Below, piece after piece: positions 11,265 through 22,681 of a DNA stretch of 64,000 bases. A model generated the notes under the pieces. The model made no database searches. It had not been told where the DNA came from and saw nothing but the letters and a program-made list of their open reading frames with translations. Origin of the DNA: Leucocoprinus leucothites (lineage: Eukaryota > Basidiomycota > Agaricomycetes > Agaricales > Agaricaceae); contig JAACJO010000026.1 of NCBI GenBank assembly GCA_013368445.1, positions 62,001 through 126,000 on the forward strand. The letters are read 5' to 3'. A program made the position numbers and the translations under genes. Every line of letters begins with the position of its first letter. Position 1 is the first letter of the stretch.

Positions 11265-13617
11265 ATGTATCCCGGCGACGATGTGGACTCGCTCGTCAGA
11301 CAGTCAACTGCCGTTACTCTGGTAGCAGGTGAGCTTGCCCTTCTAGCCCCTGGTTCGGCTTGTGCAGGATCAGGCCAAGGTTCTCTTGGCCATATGTTCT
11401 TTTGTTGGTGGTCTTTGCTCATAGGTTTGAAACTTGATCTATCTTTTGGGATGTAGTGACCAACAATGGTAATCACACATAGCGAAAGTTATACCCTTTT
11501 CGGTCCACTTCCGTGCTATTCGTCTTGATGTCTTCTTCACTTTCCTTGATACCCCACAGATCATTCAGCTATGTCCAGGAGCAATTGAAACGAGCACTGC
11601 CAATCTGTTTCGCTTTGATTGAGCTTCTTTGATCTCGTTTGAGGTTCACGGCCGACTCGGATATGCTCACATCTATCCTAAAAACAGGTGCTTGCATGAC
11701 CACGCTGCTGTATCATCACTTTATTACGTTAGAAAAAGAAGTACGTTCCTCAACTAATCATTCTTCGTTTTGTTCTGACGAACCTCTGCTCTATCGTCAG
11801 ATTACCAGGATGTGGACGTGAGTCAAATTGGCCCTGCATGCAATTGCTAGCTTCTCTCAGCTCAAATCACGATAGGAACAAAACATCACTTGCAAAACTT
11901 TTATTCTTTTTGAATCGCTATGTAGTGGAGGGGATGCTCATGTACGTTCCTTTTTGAAATATTCTCATTTCGCTACATACAATGAATATTACAGCTTCAA
12001 CTGCATATGTAAGTTGCGCATTATCTCAAACGATATGGCTTCAGTGACCCGTGTTCTCGCTACTTCTGCAGCGGCTTCTCGAACATTTCGTCCGGCACCT
12101 GTGAGTATTTCCTAATCCTAATAATTCGACTTTGACCCGTCTCAGACCTACTAGTTGTAGGTCAAGCTGTTGCAACTTTTAAGCTTCGGGTAATTCATTC
12201 TTCGAAAATTAGCTGCGTATTTTTTCTGCGGTGGCTAGTCATGTGTGTTTCCCACCTTCATGCTTGTTATCGGTAGCTCAAGAAGTTCTCAGAACAATAA
12301 CGGTGAGCACGGCAGTCGTGCAAGGAATTCTCGTCCTCCGAATATGGGCGCTGTGTACGTTGCTTTCATTTACTCGTAAATTTATTTTATAATGGAAAGC
12401 AGATCGGAGAAATCCAGTTAGTCGCACCCGGGCATCGCCATTTTAGTCACAAACTGATTGTGGAACAATAAAGCTCGCTTTTGGAACCGCTCTTTTCTTC
12501 TACCTCGGTAGGAACCAAACTTATTTTTGTTCATTTTCACAAAACTGACCTGTCTCGAATTATCACTGTAGGAGGTGTTGCAACACTAATAGGGCTGACT
12601 ATTGTAGATTATGTCAAGGAGGATGTCATAAGTGCGTGGCCATGATCTACACATGACTCCTCAAGCCGAATGTCTTTTCACCTTGTATCGTATAGTCGAT
12701 CAGAGCCTCGAAAGTCTACCAGGATGTTATGCGAAAACTGTACCGGAAGTTATAGCCGGATTCTGGTGTGTCCTATTCATACGACCTTGAAACTCATTAA
12801 CTAGTAATAGGATCGCTCCATTAATCGTCGAGAGTACGCAATCCACCACTTGCTCCTACAGCTCCTCTGATCGTTTCCGTAGGTGTTCTATTTATTTTGG
12901 TCATATCACGAGCATTTCGATGGTGGCAAGAGGGCCATTCTGTAAATGGTATTCTCAAGATATTGGTAGTTCTTACATCCCTCAAATTTCAAATGTGTCC
13001 CACTAACAATCCTCGTTTGGGTAGGCTAGGGATTCATCAGTATATTATGCCATGTGAGTTTCTACCTGTTATCGTATCGAAGCAAGGCCTGGTGCTGAAC
13101 CTGGAGAAGCATTTTTGGTAGCTAACGATCTCGGAATTCACTGCGTTTCTGTCATGACTGACTTCTCAAAGCTCTCCTCTTGTCCAGTTACTGTGTATTT
13201 AGATGGGGACCACCGTTTCTCTCAAGCCTTCTAGTCACACCAAGTACAACGGCAGGCTGTATTTTGGTAAATTGTCGCCCTATTATTTGCATTCTCTCGT
13301 TTATGCAAAAACTCCGTTAATAGGGGTCCCATTTGTTGCTCAATCTCCGCAACCGTATCCAAGCCGTAGATAATCAGGTCGAGGCTGCCAGTACAAACAT
13401 ACCCCTCAAGATTCGACGACCTGTGAGGAGCGATACCGATTACGAAGAGGATTCGGATCACGATGGTGATGAAGAAATAACACAAAAGACGGATAGAGGC
13501 AGGGGGAAGGATGTGGAGCTCACGATGAACCCGAACCGAGTGTTACCAACCTCAACAAACGATGGAATTTCACCTAGTGTCCCTGGGTTCACAGCTTCCA
13601 AATGCCATGACAATTGA
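11265..13617 (+). CDS. Multi-pass integral membrane protein of the DUF6533 family
   Basis: A chain of many tiny exons reads as the large agaricomycete family of seven-helix proteins that carry DUF6533. ATG 11265 opens MYPGDDVDSLVRQSTAVTL (exon 11265-11328) and splices over ~360 nt to GACMTTLLYHHFITLEKE (11688-11740), then ITRMWT, then NKTSLAKLLFFLNRYVVEG, the DUF6533 hallmark. Further exons give VVQGILVLRIWALYRRNP, IKLAFGTALFFYLGGVAT, PGCYAKTVPEVIAGFW, VLFILVISRAFRWW, ARDSSVYYAM and TTAGCILGSHLLLNLR, then an acidic cytoplasmic tail to the stop at 13617. Most junctions keep phase. Those around 12005-12290 and 13060-13200 I could not resolve. Between YRRNP and SQTDCG an in-frame stop is avoided only by a 30-nt intron (12417-12446). 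Function of the family is unknown. The gene may be intact or slightly degraded. Confidence 0.7.
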
Positions 13618-13924
13618 ATATTGATCGATGATTTCTGTAGCGTTAAATTTCTTCGGGATACTTGGGTGTAATGCACTCCCTTTCATCATTTGATGACAAC
13701 GTTGACGTCATCACCCCAGCTACACAATTCCACCTCTCCAGTGGTGCTTGGGGCAGTCATGGAGAACAGAAATGTTTTTCATAGCCTAAGGGCTCCAGAC
13801 ACCACGATGAACACCAACCCCTTTCCTCTGACGTCATGACCATGATTTCTCTGAACTCTTTATAAACTCCTGTACAGTCTCGTTGAACTAACAAGTTACA
13901 CAATCCATATTCATTCGAACCACA

Positions 13925-14634
13925 ATGTCCAACTTTAACAATACCGACTTCGACAATACCGACTTTAATACCAAGCCCACTGGTGCCATGCGCCCCGAGC
14001 ATCATCTACATGATTCCTCTGAACCTCTACCTGGTACTGGTGCTGCTAGTGCAAGACCCACGGCTGACTACAGCACCGGCGAATCTATCGACCAAAACGT
14101 GGGTCGTTCTCGATTTGGCGGTCAAGGGCAAGATCAACTGGGAGAGTACGGCAGCGGATTGCCGGAGACCACTCCCGCGAGGCACGACAGGCCCACGCAA
14201 GTCACGTTTGATGATGAGAGACAGCATGACACGACTGCACGGGATACTGGCGCCAGCGGAATAGGTCGAGAAGAGGCTTATACAGACCGACCGCTGGGCG
14301 TTCAACCTGCAAAACAAGGTATTTGGATTATTTCCCTGAGGCTATTAGTTGGCGGTTGTTGATCTTGCTCTTTTCATTCGCAGGGGGAGTTGCCCTTGGA
14401 GGCCGTGAGAAAGAGGAACTGCCAATGGGAAAGGCAGGCTTCGGCGACAAGATGATTGGCAAGACTCAAAAGGTTGGTCGTGGTTCGCCTATCTGATCAA
14501 GATCAGGAGTGCTCATGAATGGACAGGTCATGGGCAAAATGAGCAATAACCCTGAAATGCACGAGAAGGGAGAGTTGCGGGAGGCAGGAGGCAAACCCGC
14601 TGTCACTGGGAGCGCCCGCGCACCCCATGATTGA
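13925..14634 (+). CDS. Small hydrophilic protein with CsbD-like C-terminal segment
   Basis: Three exons (13925-14318, 14384-14472, 14527-14634), GT-AG, phases 1 and 0, encode 196 residues. The N-terminal two thirds is low-complexity and polar: two near-repeats of NTDF, many D, G, T, H, R residues, no membrane segment. The C-terminus (GKAGFGDKMIGKTQKVMGKM, then NNPEMHEKGELREAGGK) resembles the GKxQKVxGK pattern of CsbD/UPF0337-type stress proteins. Such proteins are common and stress-induced in fungi, but their molecular role is not established. A TATA-like TTTATAAAC sits near 13858, ~65 nt before the ATG. The assignment to CsbD is from motif memory only. Confidence 0.8.
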
Positions 14635-14826
14635 TTTGTTCATTAGTTTGATTGTAGAATAGCCAATTGTATTAATTTAAACGATCAAATGTCGCTCAAG
14701 GCTGTGAAATTGTGTCCAAGGTTCCATTATCGTCTCTGATATGGCAGTGACTCAGGGCTAAGTCTAGAACGCCCGTCACAGCTCTTAGGATTCCTTTATC
14801 ACCTACATCCATCTCCTCTGCGACTC

Positions 14827-17336
14827 ATGGCGCACCTCTCCGATCTAGAGTCGTTGTTTAGTGACAAACTCAACAGCAACTACGTTCCAAATGAAGAGGA
14901 AGTTGCTACCATCAAACAGTTGCTCGTTGAGCCCGACAAGAAACTTCATGATATTACTGGGGAGATTGAAGATATCAAAGCCCAGCTAGAGAAACTTTTT
15001 CAAGAGAAAGAAGAAATCAACGAGCAACTCAAAGCTCACAAAGCCCTCTTATCTCCAGCGCGTCGCCTTCCCCCAGACGTTATCCAGCGAATATTTCACT
15101 ACTGTCTTCCATCAGACCGCAATCCAGTTCTCAGCACTAGAGAAGCCCCTCTTCTTCTAGGTAGGATCTGCAGTCAATGGAGAGATATCGCTCTCGCCAC
15201 TCCTAAGCTATGGGCGGCGATCCATATTGCCATCCCAGCAGACCCTCCTATGCCAATGCCGCCAATGGGCGTGACTCCCCCTCCCGTTGCCCCCAAACCG
15301 ACCATACCACCCGCATTCAGGCAATTGCAACTTGGCTCAGTCGCTCTGACCCATTCCCACTCTCAATTTCAATATACAACTCCCGATTTGACAACGTTGC
15401 TGGGAACTCGGTTCAGCAGTATCTTGACGTCGTCCTTAACTTCATGTCGCGATGGAAGCACATCCACATGTCTGTGCCCCATCAAGTATGGAACAACTTC
15501 CTTCCACGGGTCCGAGCAAATGACGTTCCAATTTTGGAGAAGATTTATTTTGACAGTGCAATGGGGTACCATGGCGTTCCAGGTTCTCCTGGTACTGGGT
15601 CAAGGAGGGAAAGTGGAATTCTAAGGGCGCCAAACCTCCGTTCTGTTTCACTGATTCAGTTTGAAACGCACGTCCTTCACCTTCCCCTTCGCTGGAACCG
15701 ACTCACTGAACTCAATCTCTCTGGATCAATTCCGACTTGGCAACCAATCGAGGGCCCCTCTATCACCGAGAGCTTGGCCATTCTGACGCTCTGCCCAAAC
15801 CTTGAGTACTTCAGCGTGCAACTATCACTCGCTGGATTCACTCCTCTGGAGAACGGCGATGATGGCCTACCGAATGTGACGATGAACAAGCTCTTGGGAT
15901 TAGCCGTGACAGAGACTAATAACGTCGATTCTGCTCCCCTCTTCCGGCACCTCACGGCGCCAGCCGTGCGACATCTGAAGTTCCGTCGCACTTCGCCAAA
16001 CTCTTACATCACCCCGCCAGATCTCGGGCATGCTCCTGCACTAAGGGTAATTCACATACCTTTGGCAATGTTCATACGTCGTGCCAGCGGGCCAATTGAA
16101 GAGTTTGAGCTGGATGCCCTGTATATGTCAGAAGTAGATGTGATGAAATGCCTGTCACTTATGCCTGGGTTGAAAAAGCTGTCGCTGTGGAGTTATGGTT
16201 CCTCGGGCGCTCCCGCGAGCCCATACGCGACTCCAACTCTTCCGGCCTGGGAGAACGCTCTGTTCACACTCGACGACAGGCACATGAAGAGATTCGTGCC
16301 GGGTCTGAGCAGTTCAACTGATGCAGAGACCTCCCGAGGAGCTTTCAGTACAAATCGCCCAGCTGGGTCGTGGGGAACACAATGGACTCCTCCGTCACGT
16401 CTGTCGTCACCCTCATCTCCCCGATCACCTCGATCGCGTCGGTCTTCACCTTCGCCTCACCGATCACCTCGATCACCTCGATCACCTTCACCATCACCTC
16501 CATCGCCCTCATCACCATCCATCCCTACGGCTCAAGCAGACGAGCCTTCCTCACAGCAAGCTCTTCCTGATGTCATACCGACACTTAATGAGAATCAGGA
16601 TGTAGCCAGTGGGTCTAACCTTCTAACCCCGGATGATCCAGCACAGGGCGACGAGAATTCAGGATCGGATGTGGCAATAAATAATGATGCCACAGATAAC
16701 ACTTCCAGTCCAAGGGCACCCAGCGATGTGTCAACGTATTTCACGGTTCCGCTACCTCCGCTCTCAAATTCACTCTCAAAGGACAAAGGCAAATCGCGCG
16801 CTACAGGGACCGAGACAGAACCGGACTCGGAATATGTCAGAGTGGACACATCCGATATCTTGTGTCCCCTTCTCGAGAGCTTCCAATGCTCGGGAGCAGT
16901 TTTCAGCGACGAAACTATGTTGGCCTTCCTTCGCACGCGATCATCACTCGCTTCCAAGCCAACTTCATCCGCTCCTCTACCTGAACCATCATCGTCTAAA
17001 GCTAAACTTGAGCCATCTCTGGATCCATATCAGGAGCCTGCACACCTTCGTAGGTGCAGAATATCGTTCTCCATCGGCCGTGAAGAGAACGATGAGATCA
17101 AAGAGAAGTTAGAGGAGATTCGTAAAGAAACCGCAATGTCTTTGGACGTGCATTACCCTCCTCTACCCATCTCCTCGTATTACAGGAGGTATTCTCCTTA
17201 TGATGGGTTACCGAGCGTACCTGTCTTAGGAGCTGCTCCTGGAGTAAATGCGAATGGTAATGTTCATACTGTGAGTACTACCGGGGGACTGGGGAGTGGT
17301 GAGCCTGTGTTTTTGTATAGTGCTGCCTTCCATTAG
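14827..17336 (+). CDS. F-box protein with N-terminal coiled coil and Ser-Pro-Arg-rich insert
   Basis: Typical agaricomycete architecture: an N-terminal heptad-like helix (about residues 15-75), an F-box (RRLPPDVIQRIFHYCLP, then the GRICSQWRDIALATPKLW motif), then a diverged LRR-like region. F-box proteins normally recruit substrates to SCF ubiquitin ligases through Skp1. Two frames join near 15271-15320, where a 50-nt GT-AG intron (gtgact...ttcag) restores frame and gives ~819 residues. However, the residues RIQ just before the acceptor match paralogues (RIQGATEWLSR at 49861-51633), so a 1-nt frameshift instead of an intron is possible. Residues ~395-460 form a low-complexity SPRSPRSRRSSPSPH-type insert followed by an acidic/Ser-rich stretch absent from the paralogues. 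The C-terminus ends with the shared YSPYDGL signature. Confidence 0.8.
16390..16520 (+). repeat. Degenerate 9-nt tandem repeat coding Ser-Pro-Arg
   Basis: Imperfect repeats of CGATCACCT lie inside the F-box gene and encode RSP/SPR units that resemble an SR-type domain. The repeat number is likely variable between strains. Confidence 0.7.
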
Positions 17337-18231
17337 ATTTGGTTGTTGGAGTCTGGAGAAGAGTGTGAATTGATGGATATACGCCTTTTATTTCTGTCCC
17401 TGGGTTGTCTTACAGACTTTGTATTATACGAGAAAGCGATGGGTGAAGTCGTTTTGGTTCTGAGCTGGTTCTAGTCAGATGATCCTGATGGCCTCTGCGA
17501 CTGCTGATTATGTTATGTACGTAATAAAGCTGAAGTGGTCTTGATTGCCGGAACATCCTTTGGCGCCTGTCGCATCAGGCCGGTATTTCTTCGGGCGCCC
17601 TTGACTGAGAAGTCTCAACACCCTTGACCTCGAATCCTTCGAAAAATGATTTTGCCCTCTAGAGTATGGCATCCGTCAAGGTCAAGCGAAACTGTTCGGC
17701 CTGTATTCTTCCTGTCCAGATACGATAGGCGGGATTTCTACGGGTCCTTGGAACCATTGGTCTTCTAATACTTATGTTCGGCGACATTCTGGCGATATTA
17801 TCTATGGTTACCATCGCGGTTCTGGATCGAGTCCTCGAAGTCTGCCGTGCGTGGAGGATTTCACCTGGACATATGTCTTTCATCCTAGCTTCGACGTCGT
17901 TCTCTTGTGTTTCCGACTACCTGTGGCCAAGGTCGCTAGGTGGATACATAGGGATCACAACGCACCAGAGGAAAATTTGAAAACTTGCCAAAAAAAGCTC
18001 TCCGCATTGGCATCTGAATGCCTATCAACGGTGTCGCTCCCTATGCATTAGTACATATTTGAGGACGCCTTCTCAATAGCCCATTTTCATAAGCGAGACG
18101 GAGGTAAGTTAATGTAGTTGGCGGGGAGTTGATTGACTGAAGAAATTTAGTCGTGTTATTTGCGTTTGATGGAGTACTGTTCTCGAAATTTATCAAGAGT
18201 CCTGGAAAACACAAAGCAGTATCTTCGCTGC
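17337..18231. other. Intergenic, convergent 3' ends
   Basis: Lies between the stop codons of the F-box gene (+) and SurE copy 1 (-). ORFs 17659-17883 (-) and 17774-18051 (+) show no motifs. Nothing supportable was seen. Confidence 0.55.
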
Positions 18232-19467
18232 CTATATACAAGTCAAAATTGAATCTAAGCGATCGAACACAGCCTTCTGGGCAGCAGCAGGAGCATCTGC
18301 CTTCGTATTTGCGTCAATCACACTGACGGTAGCAACACACCCAGAGATCGACCCAAGGATATCCCCAAGAATCGATACAGTCGTCTCATCCGGCAAATTA
18401 TTCGTTCCACACCTCGTCGTATCAACTCCCGAAGTGCTCCTAACCAACCTCGTAGCAATCCACTTGAATTTGTTCACACTATTGCCACAGCTACCGGTGA
18501 GGCTGAAATTGATGTTGATGGTGAATCCCGAAGGAACGATAGGTGTCGCGGAGCCCCCGGAAAGATATGTCGATAGGAATTTTAGAATGAGAGAGGAGTA
18601 GACGTTGGCGCTGACTGTGGAGGAACCGTTGGGATCAGAGGTGAGAGTTGTGTAGCTGACAGAGGAACCGGAGGCGCCAGAGAACGCGAAGGATGGGATG
18701 CCTTCGATAGCGGCTTCACCAGCAGCACCACTGCAGTTTCCAGACCATGTGAGATGATTATTCGGGCTCTTCTAATATGGTGGAAATCACTTACACTGTG
18801 CCTGAGCCGACAATACCAGAACCCAAGTTACCTGATAGACAGTATCAGTTCCGCTGCAATGAAATTTTGATGAGACGCCGCTACTTACTACCCACGTTGG
18901 AGCCGCTGATAACAAAGTCGGGTTTGGAACCCCAGCGGGCTTCAGCAAAGTTCTGGATACCCGAACGAACAGCATCAACCCTACATCAATTCAAACGAGT
19001 TAGTTCTCTTTGACGCATATACTGAGCGCCAAGGCAAAGGTCCACAACTCACGGGAACCCATTGACATAGTGAATGTTAGCTGAAAAGTAGAGTGAGCCT
19101 ATCAATCATCGGAGCACGATAATACCACACACGGTCGTTAGGATCTGTTCCAGTTGCAGGAGAACCGGTAGGGCAAGTATCAAACTGGCAAGCACTGGTC
19201 AAAGGGGTAGGAGTAGTGGTCTTATTTCCAGTGCCAGATTGGTTGACAGCAGGGGCGGAGAGAATGACCTACAAATGCGTCTGGTCAAGAGCATATTCGA
19301 GAATATTTACAGATCCTTACTTCATAGCCAGCAGCTGTTAGCATATTATACTCGTCACGGAGTTGAGCAACTGCCCAACCATCATCATTCGTAAGGACGA
19401 TCCTCTGTGCGGAGGCCGTGACGATGAGGGACGCAATGGAAAGTGTTTTAGCAACCGAGGCCTTCAT
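18232..19467 (-). CDS. Secreted SurE-family phosphatase, copy 1
   Basis: ATG at 19467 begins a signal peptide (KTLSIASLIVTASA), and the mature protein starts QRIVLTNDDGWA. Asp28-Asp29 are the paired metal-binding aspartates of SurE. Later exons carry SGSNVGSNLGSGIVGSGT followed by VGAAGEAAIEGIPSFAFS, matching the SGxNxGxNxG...SGTxGAAxEA signature of SurE survival-protein nucleotidases. The C-terminal extension (VNKFKWIATRLVRSTSGVDT to the stop at 18232) contains cysteines, as expected for a secreted fungal form. At least six short introns are visible; all joins I checked are GT-AG. Bacterial SurE is a cytoplasmic nucleoside monophosphatase; here a secreted acid-phosphatase-type role is inferred. 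It is a tandem duplicate of 20136-21345. Confidence 0.88.
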
Positions 19468-20105
19468 ACTGAACTGCGGAATTCAAGATTGAACCCGGTG
19501 CGCATTTTATAGCGAGATAAAAAGCGAACCCACGTGCGCTTCTGTTACACACGACGAAGAAAACGTTCTGAGAGTTTGGGTGCCTAGTATGTGATGAATT
19601 CTTGGGATGCACAAGCTCGAGACATTCCGAACCCAATTTCTGTTCTCATATCAACATCGCCGATCAAGTAAAGGGAATTTCCCGCTACATTCACGTTGGA
19701 TGGAACACGAGAAGACGAGGGTGGACAAGATGTATCTGTGTGGATCAGAGTTCTTTTTCCCCACAATTGAGTGGAAATAATGACTTGTTCGCACAGTGCG
19801 TTTTTAGGAAAATGTAGCCATTCGTCTGATTCGCGCACAGAAAACACGGCGTTGGCTTTCATTAAACGTGTGTCGGTCTCCATACGGCTCAGAATGGTGA
19901 TGACAGTGACCATCTGACGCAGAAACGGCTGGCGAACGATGTTACTTTACCAATCAGCTGTATCGCCCTCGGAATATTTTGCCGAGCGAATTCGGAGAAA
20001 TTTCACTTTCAGGGAAAGGGGAAAGTTATGAAATCTGCCCTGGTCTGTGAAAGATATCGTGCTCAGTTGGATAATTGACAAAATAGATCCATAAATTCGA
20101 AGATG
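18232..20105 (-). repeat. Tandem duplication unit 1 (SurE gene plus upstream region)
   Basis: About 1.9 kb including the gene and ~640 nt upstream; it matches unit 2 (20130-22030) in exons, most introns and promoter. Shared landmarks include GCGCATTTTATAGC upstream of each gene and GATCCAT(T)AAATTC near each unit's end. Edges are by eye. Confidence 0.75.
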
Positions 20106-20135
20106 GTCTGGAAACTTGCGAGATAGTATTTGCGC
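19468..20135. promoter_or_regulatory. Upstream region of SurE copy 1
   Basis: Includes an AT-rich TTTTATAGC element ~45 nt before the ATG that is repeated in front of SurE copy 2. No separate gene was found, and the ORFs here have counterparts in the duplicated promoter of unit 2 only at the DNA level. Confidence 0.45.
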
Positions 20136-22030
20136 CTACAGACAAGTCAAAATTGAATCTAAGCGGTCAAAAACAGCCTTCTGCGCAGCCGCAGGTGCAT
20201 CCTTCTTTGAATCCGCATGGAACACGCTCACGGTTGCAAAACATCCCGACCTCGACACCGTCGTCTCATCCGGCAAATTTTTCGTTCCACACCTTGTCGT
20301 ATCAACACCCGCAGTACTACTAACCAACCTTGTAGCAATCCACTTGAAATTATCCGCATCGTTGTTGCAGCTACTGGTTGAGCTAAAATTGATGTTGACG
20401 CTGAACCCAGAAGGAACGATTGGTCTGGAAGAACTGGCGGAGAGATAGGTTGAGAGAAATTCGAGGATGAGGGCGGTATAAATGTTAGCGCTGATGGTGG
20501 AGGAGCTGTTGGGATCGGTGGTGAGGGTTGTGTAGATCACGGATGAACCAGAGGCGCCGGAGAATGCAAAGGAGGGAATACCCTCTAGCGCGGATTCACC
20601 AGCTGCACCACTGGAAATTATTGGAGCGCGTCAATTTGTGTACGGGGAAAATGTAGATATAACCGGATTTCCTTACACTGTGCCTGATCCGGTGATGCCA
20701 GCGCCCAAGTTATCTGATAAATGGTATCAGTTCTGCCACAGTCAAGCTTGTAGCTAGATATTACTTACTGCCGATGTTGGAACCGCTCACAACAAAATCT
20801 GGCTTTGTACCCCAGCGAGCCTCGGCAAAGTTTTGGATGCCGAATTTCACAGAGTCAACGCTACATGATTTCACATGAGTTAGAACTTTTGGACACATAT
20901 ACGAAGTACGGAGTGATAAACGCACGGGAAACCGTTGACATAGTGGATGTTAGCTGGAATACAATATCAGTCCAGCAGCCATGAGAGCACAACGAAAACC
21001 GCATACAGTCATTGGGATCAGTTCCAGTTGCCGGTGAGCCGACGGGACAAGTATTGAATTGACATGGGGCGGTTAAAGGAGTAGGAGTGGTGGTACTATT
21101 GCCAGTGCCAGACTTGTTAACAGCTGGAGCGGAGAGAATAACCTGTAGACAAATTTAGCTAAACTTGCTGCCGGATGAAAAACTCAAAAGACCCTCACTT
21201 GATAGCCAGCGGCAATGAGCATGTTGTACTCGTCACGGAGTTGAGCAACCGCCCAGCCATCATCGTTGGTGAGGACGATTCTCTGAGCGGTGGTACTCGC
21301 GACGAGAATGGCCAAGGTAAGAATTTTAGTGAACATAGATTTCATAGCGATGTTTGAATGGATGTAGTATGACTGAGTAAAGCTGGCTGAGTGACCCTAG
21401 CGCATTTTATAGCATGCGAGTGATCCAACGTGCGCCATGCTGAAACGACCGTGAAGATGAAAGCCTGAGAGCCTCTATATTAAATCTATGAGACGTATCA
21501 CTTCCTGGAGTTCCTAGTCCAACTTCCCTTCACATACCATCTTCGGAACTCAGTACAAGGTAGTGACTTCCGTACCATAGAGCTGGATATAGTCCGGAGG
21601 GCAAGGTGTGTCCACGTGGATCTGCATTCTTTCCATGGGATTTTTGATCGGCGAACGAGAGGAAGAGACGGTGCATTCGCACAAATTAGCGCCTGGGAAG
21701 CCGAACCATTGGAACCACTGTCCCGATTCGCGAACACATAATCACGTTAGGTATGGTCTATGGTTCTTTTATCCAACGTGTGTCGAGTTCTACCCAACGA
21801 GAACAACCATGACAGTGCTCGTTTGACAAGAAGCAGCTTAGAAAAATGAACGTGTCCAACAGCGTCGCACTTGAAATAATTCGCCGAGCAGGCTCAAGAA
21901 ATTCACATTCATGGAAGTGATGGATTTGGACCTGACATACGCGTAAACGTGGTCGCATTTCTGCTCCAGCCGAACGACATCGCACCCAGCTATTGACTGG
22001 CAAAGCAGATCCATTAAATTCTAAGATGAT
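20130..22030 (-). repeat. Tandem duplication unit 2 (SurE gene plus upstream region)
   Basis: Head-to-tail partner of 18232-20105, in the same orientation and of the same length. It covers coding and promoter DNA, so both copies probably inherited similar expression signals. Confidence 0.75.
20136..21345 (-). CDS. Secreted SurE-family phosphatase, copy 2
   Basis: ATG at 21345; signal peptide KILTLAILVASTTA, then QRIVLTNDDGWAVAQLRDE with the same Asp28-Asp29 as copy 1. The intron positions match copy 1: one after the N-terminal LIAAGYQ exon, one at DPND|SNIHYVNGFP, and others around the GSNxG motif. The C-terminal exon (FKWIATRLVSSTAGVDT) ends at 20136. Compared with copy 1 it lacks a short stretch near the C-terminus: copy 1 has DETTVSILGDILGSISGC, copy 2 has DETTVSRSGC. 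Both copies look intact, so this is a recent tandem pair. The enzymatic call rests on the DD and SGxNxG motifs. Substrate unknown. Confidence 0.87.
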
Positions 22031-22046
22031 GTATCACGAGGGTAAT
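21346..22046. promoter_or_regulatory. Upstream region of SurE copy 2 and 3' flank of ATP14
   Basis: Carries the duplicated TTTTATAGC element ~40 nt before the SurE copy 2 ATG and the rest of tandem unit 2 (to about 22030). No additional gene was supported. Confidence 0.45.
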
Positions 22047-22574
22047 CTAGTGGTGGCCATGGTCGGGTTTGGGAACATCAGCCTCAAGGAATGTGAGGAA
22101 CTCGTCGGCACCACCGCCGTTCTCTTCAGAACTGGCAGATGATGTGGACACAGACGCAACGGTAGGCTCCGCAGAGTCGTATGCGGCGAGTTCAGAGGCG
22201 AGGTCGGCAGGGACAGTAGGGGCCTGAGGAGAGGGAGGGAGGGAGAACTGCTTCACAACACCAACATGGGCATCCTTGGCCTAATTTCTCGTTAAGTATA
22301 GCATATTTCGAGCAGATTTTGGACATACCACTGGTGTGGGCTTGTACGATTTTATTTCACGAAGGTAAATATCCTGGACAAGGTCTGCGGGTATATTCGG
22401 AATTGGGTTTTCTGCCACGGGTCAACAACACTCACCCTTTCGTGCGATAGTGGTCGAGGAGAAAGCGCGCACGCGCGACGCCTGACGAGCCTAATTCTCC
22501 CGTCAGTATACAGTAGTATTTTGAGGAAATAAACAACATACGACGAGGGCAGCTTGCCTGAGGATGGTGGACAT
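22047..22574 (-). CDS. ATP14: Mitochondrial ATP synthase subunit h (ATP14)
   Basis: Four exons (22574-22542, 22490-22436, 22384-22329, 22280-22047), GT-AG, encode 125 residues. The N-terminus (MSTILRQAALVARQASRVR, then AFSSTTIARKD) is an Arg/Ser-rich mitochondrial presequence. The core DLVQDIYLREIKSYKPTPV is the signature of fungal subunit h of the F1Fo peripheral stalk. The C-terminus is Pro/Ala-rich and ends acidic-His (PKPDHGHH). Length matches yeast Atp14 (about 124 residues). It is divergent from the F1 inhibitor gene, with only 107 bp between start codons, so the two may share a promoter. Confidence 0.88.
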
Positions 22575-22681
22575 GGTGGTGAAAAGTAAGATGTGACGTG
22601 ACGTGTTTGTGACTTGTACTCCGGGATCGAGGTCATAACCACTCTCAAACAATCTCTATTCCCAACCACAACACACACACC
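22575..22681. promoter_or_regulatory. 107-bp bidirectional promoter, ATP14/INH1
   Basis: The entire sequence between two divergent start codons. It contains CA-rich and AC-repeat tracts next to the INH1 ATG and TGACGTGACGTG (two overlapping TGACGTG, CRE/G-box-like) near 22590-22610. Functional use of these motifs is inference. Confidence 0.6.

Noticed and set aside
16390..16520. Possible CRISPR-like or centromeric repeat
   Set aside because: Repeats are contiguous, degenerate and in frame within a coding region; no spacers, and CRISPR is not expected in a fungus.
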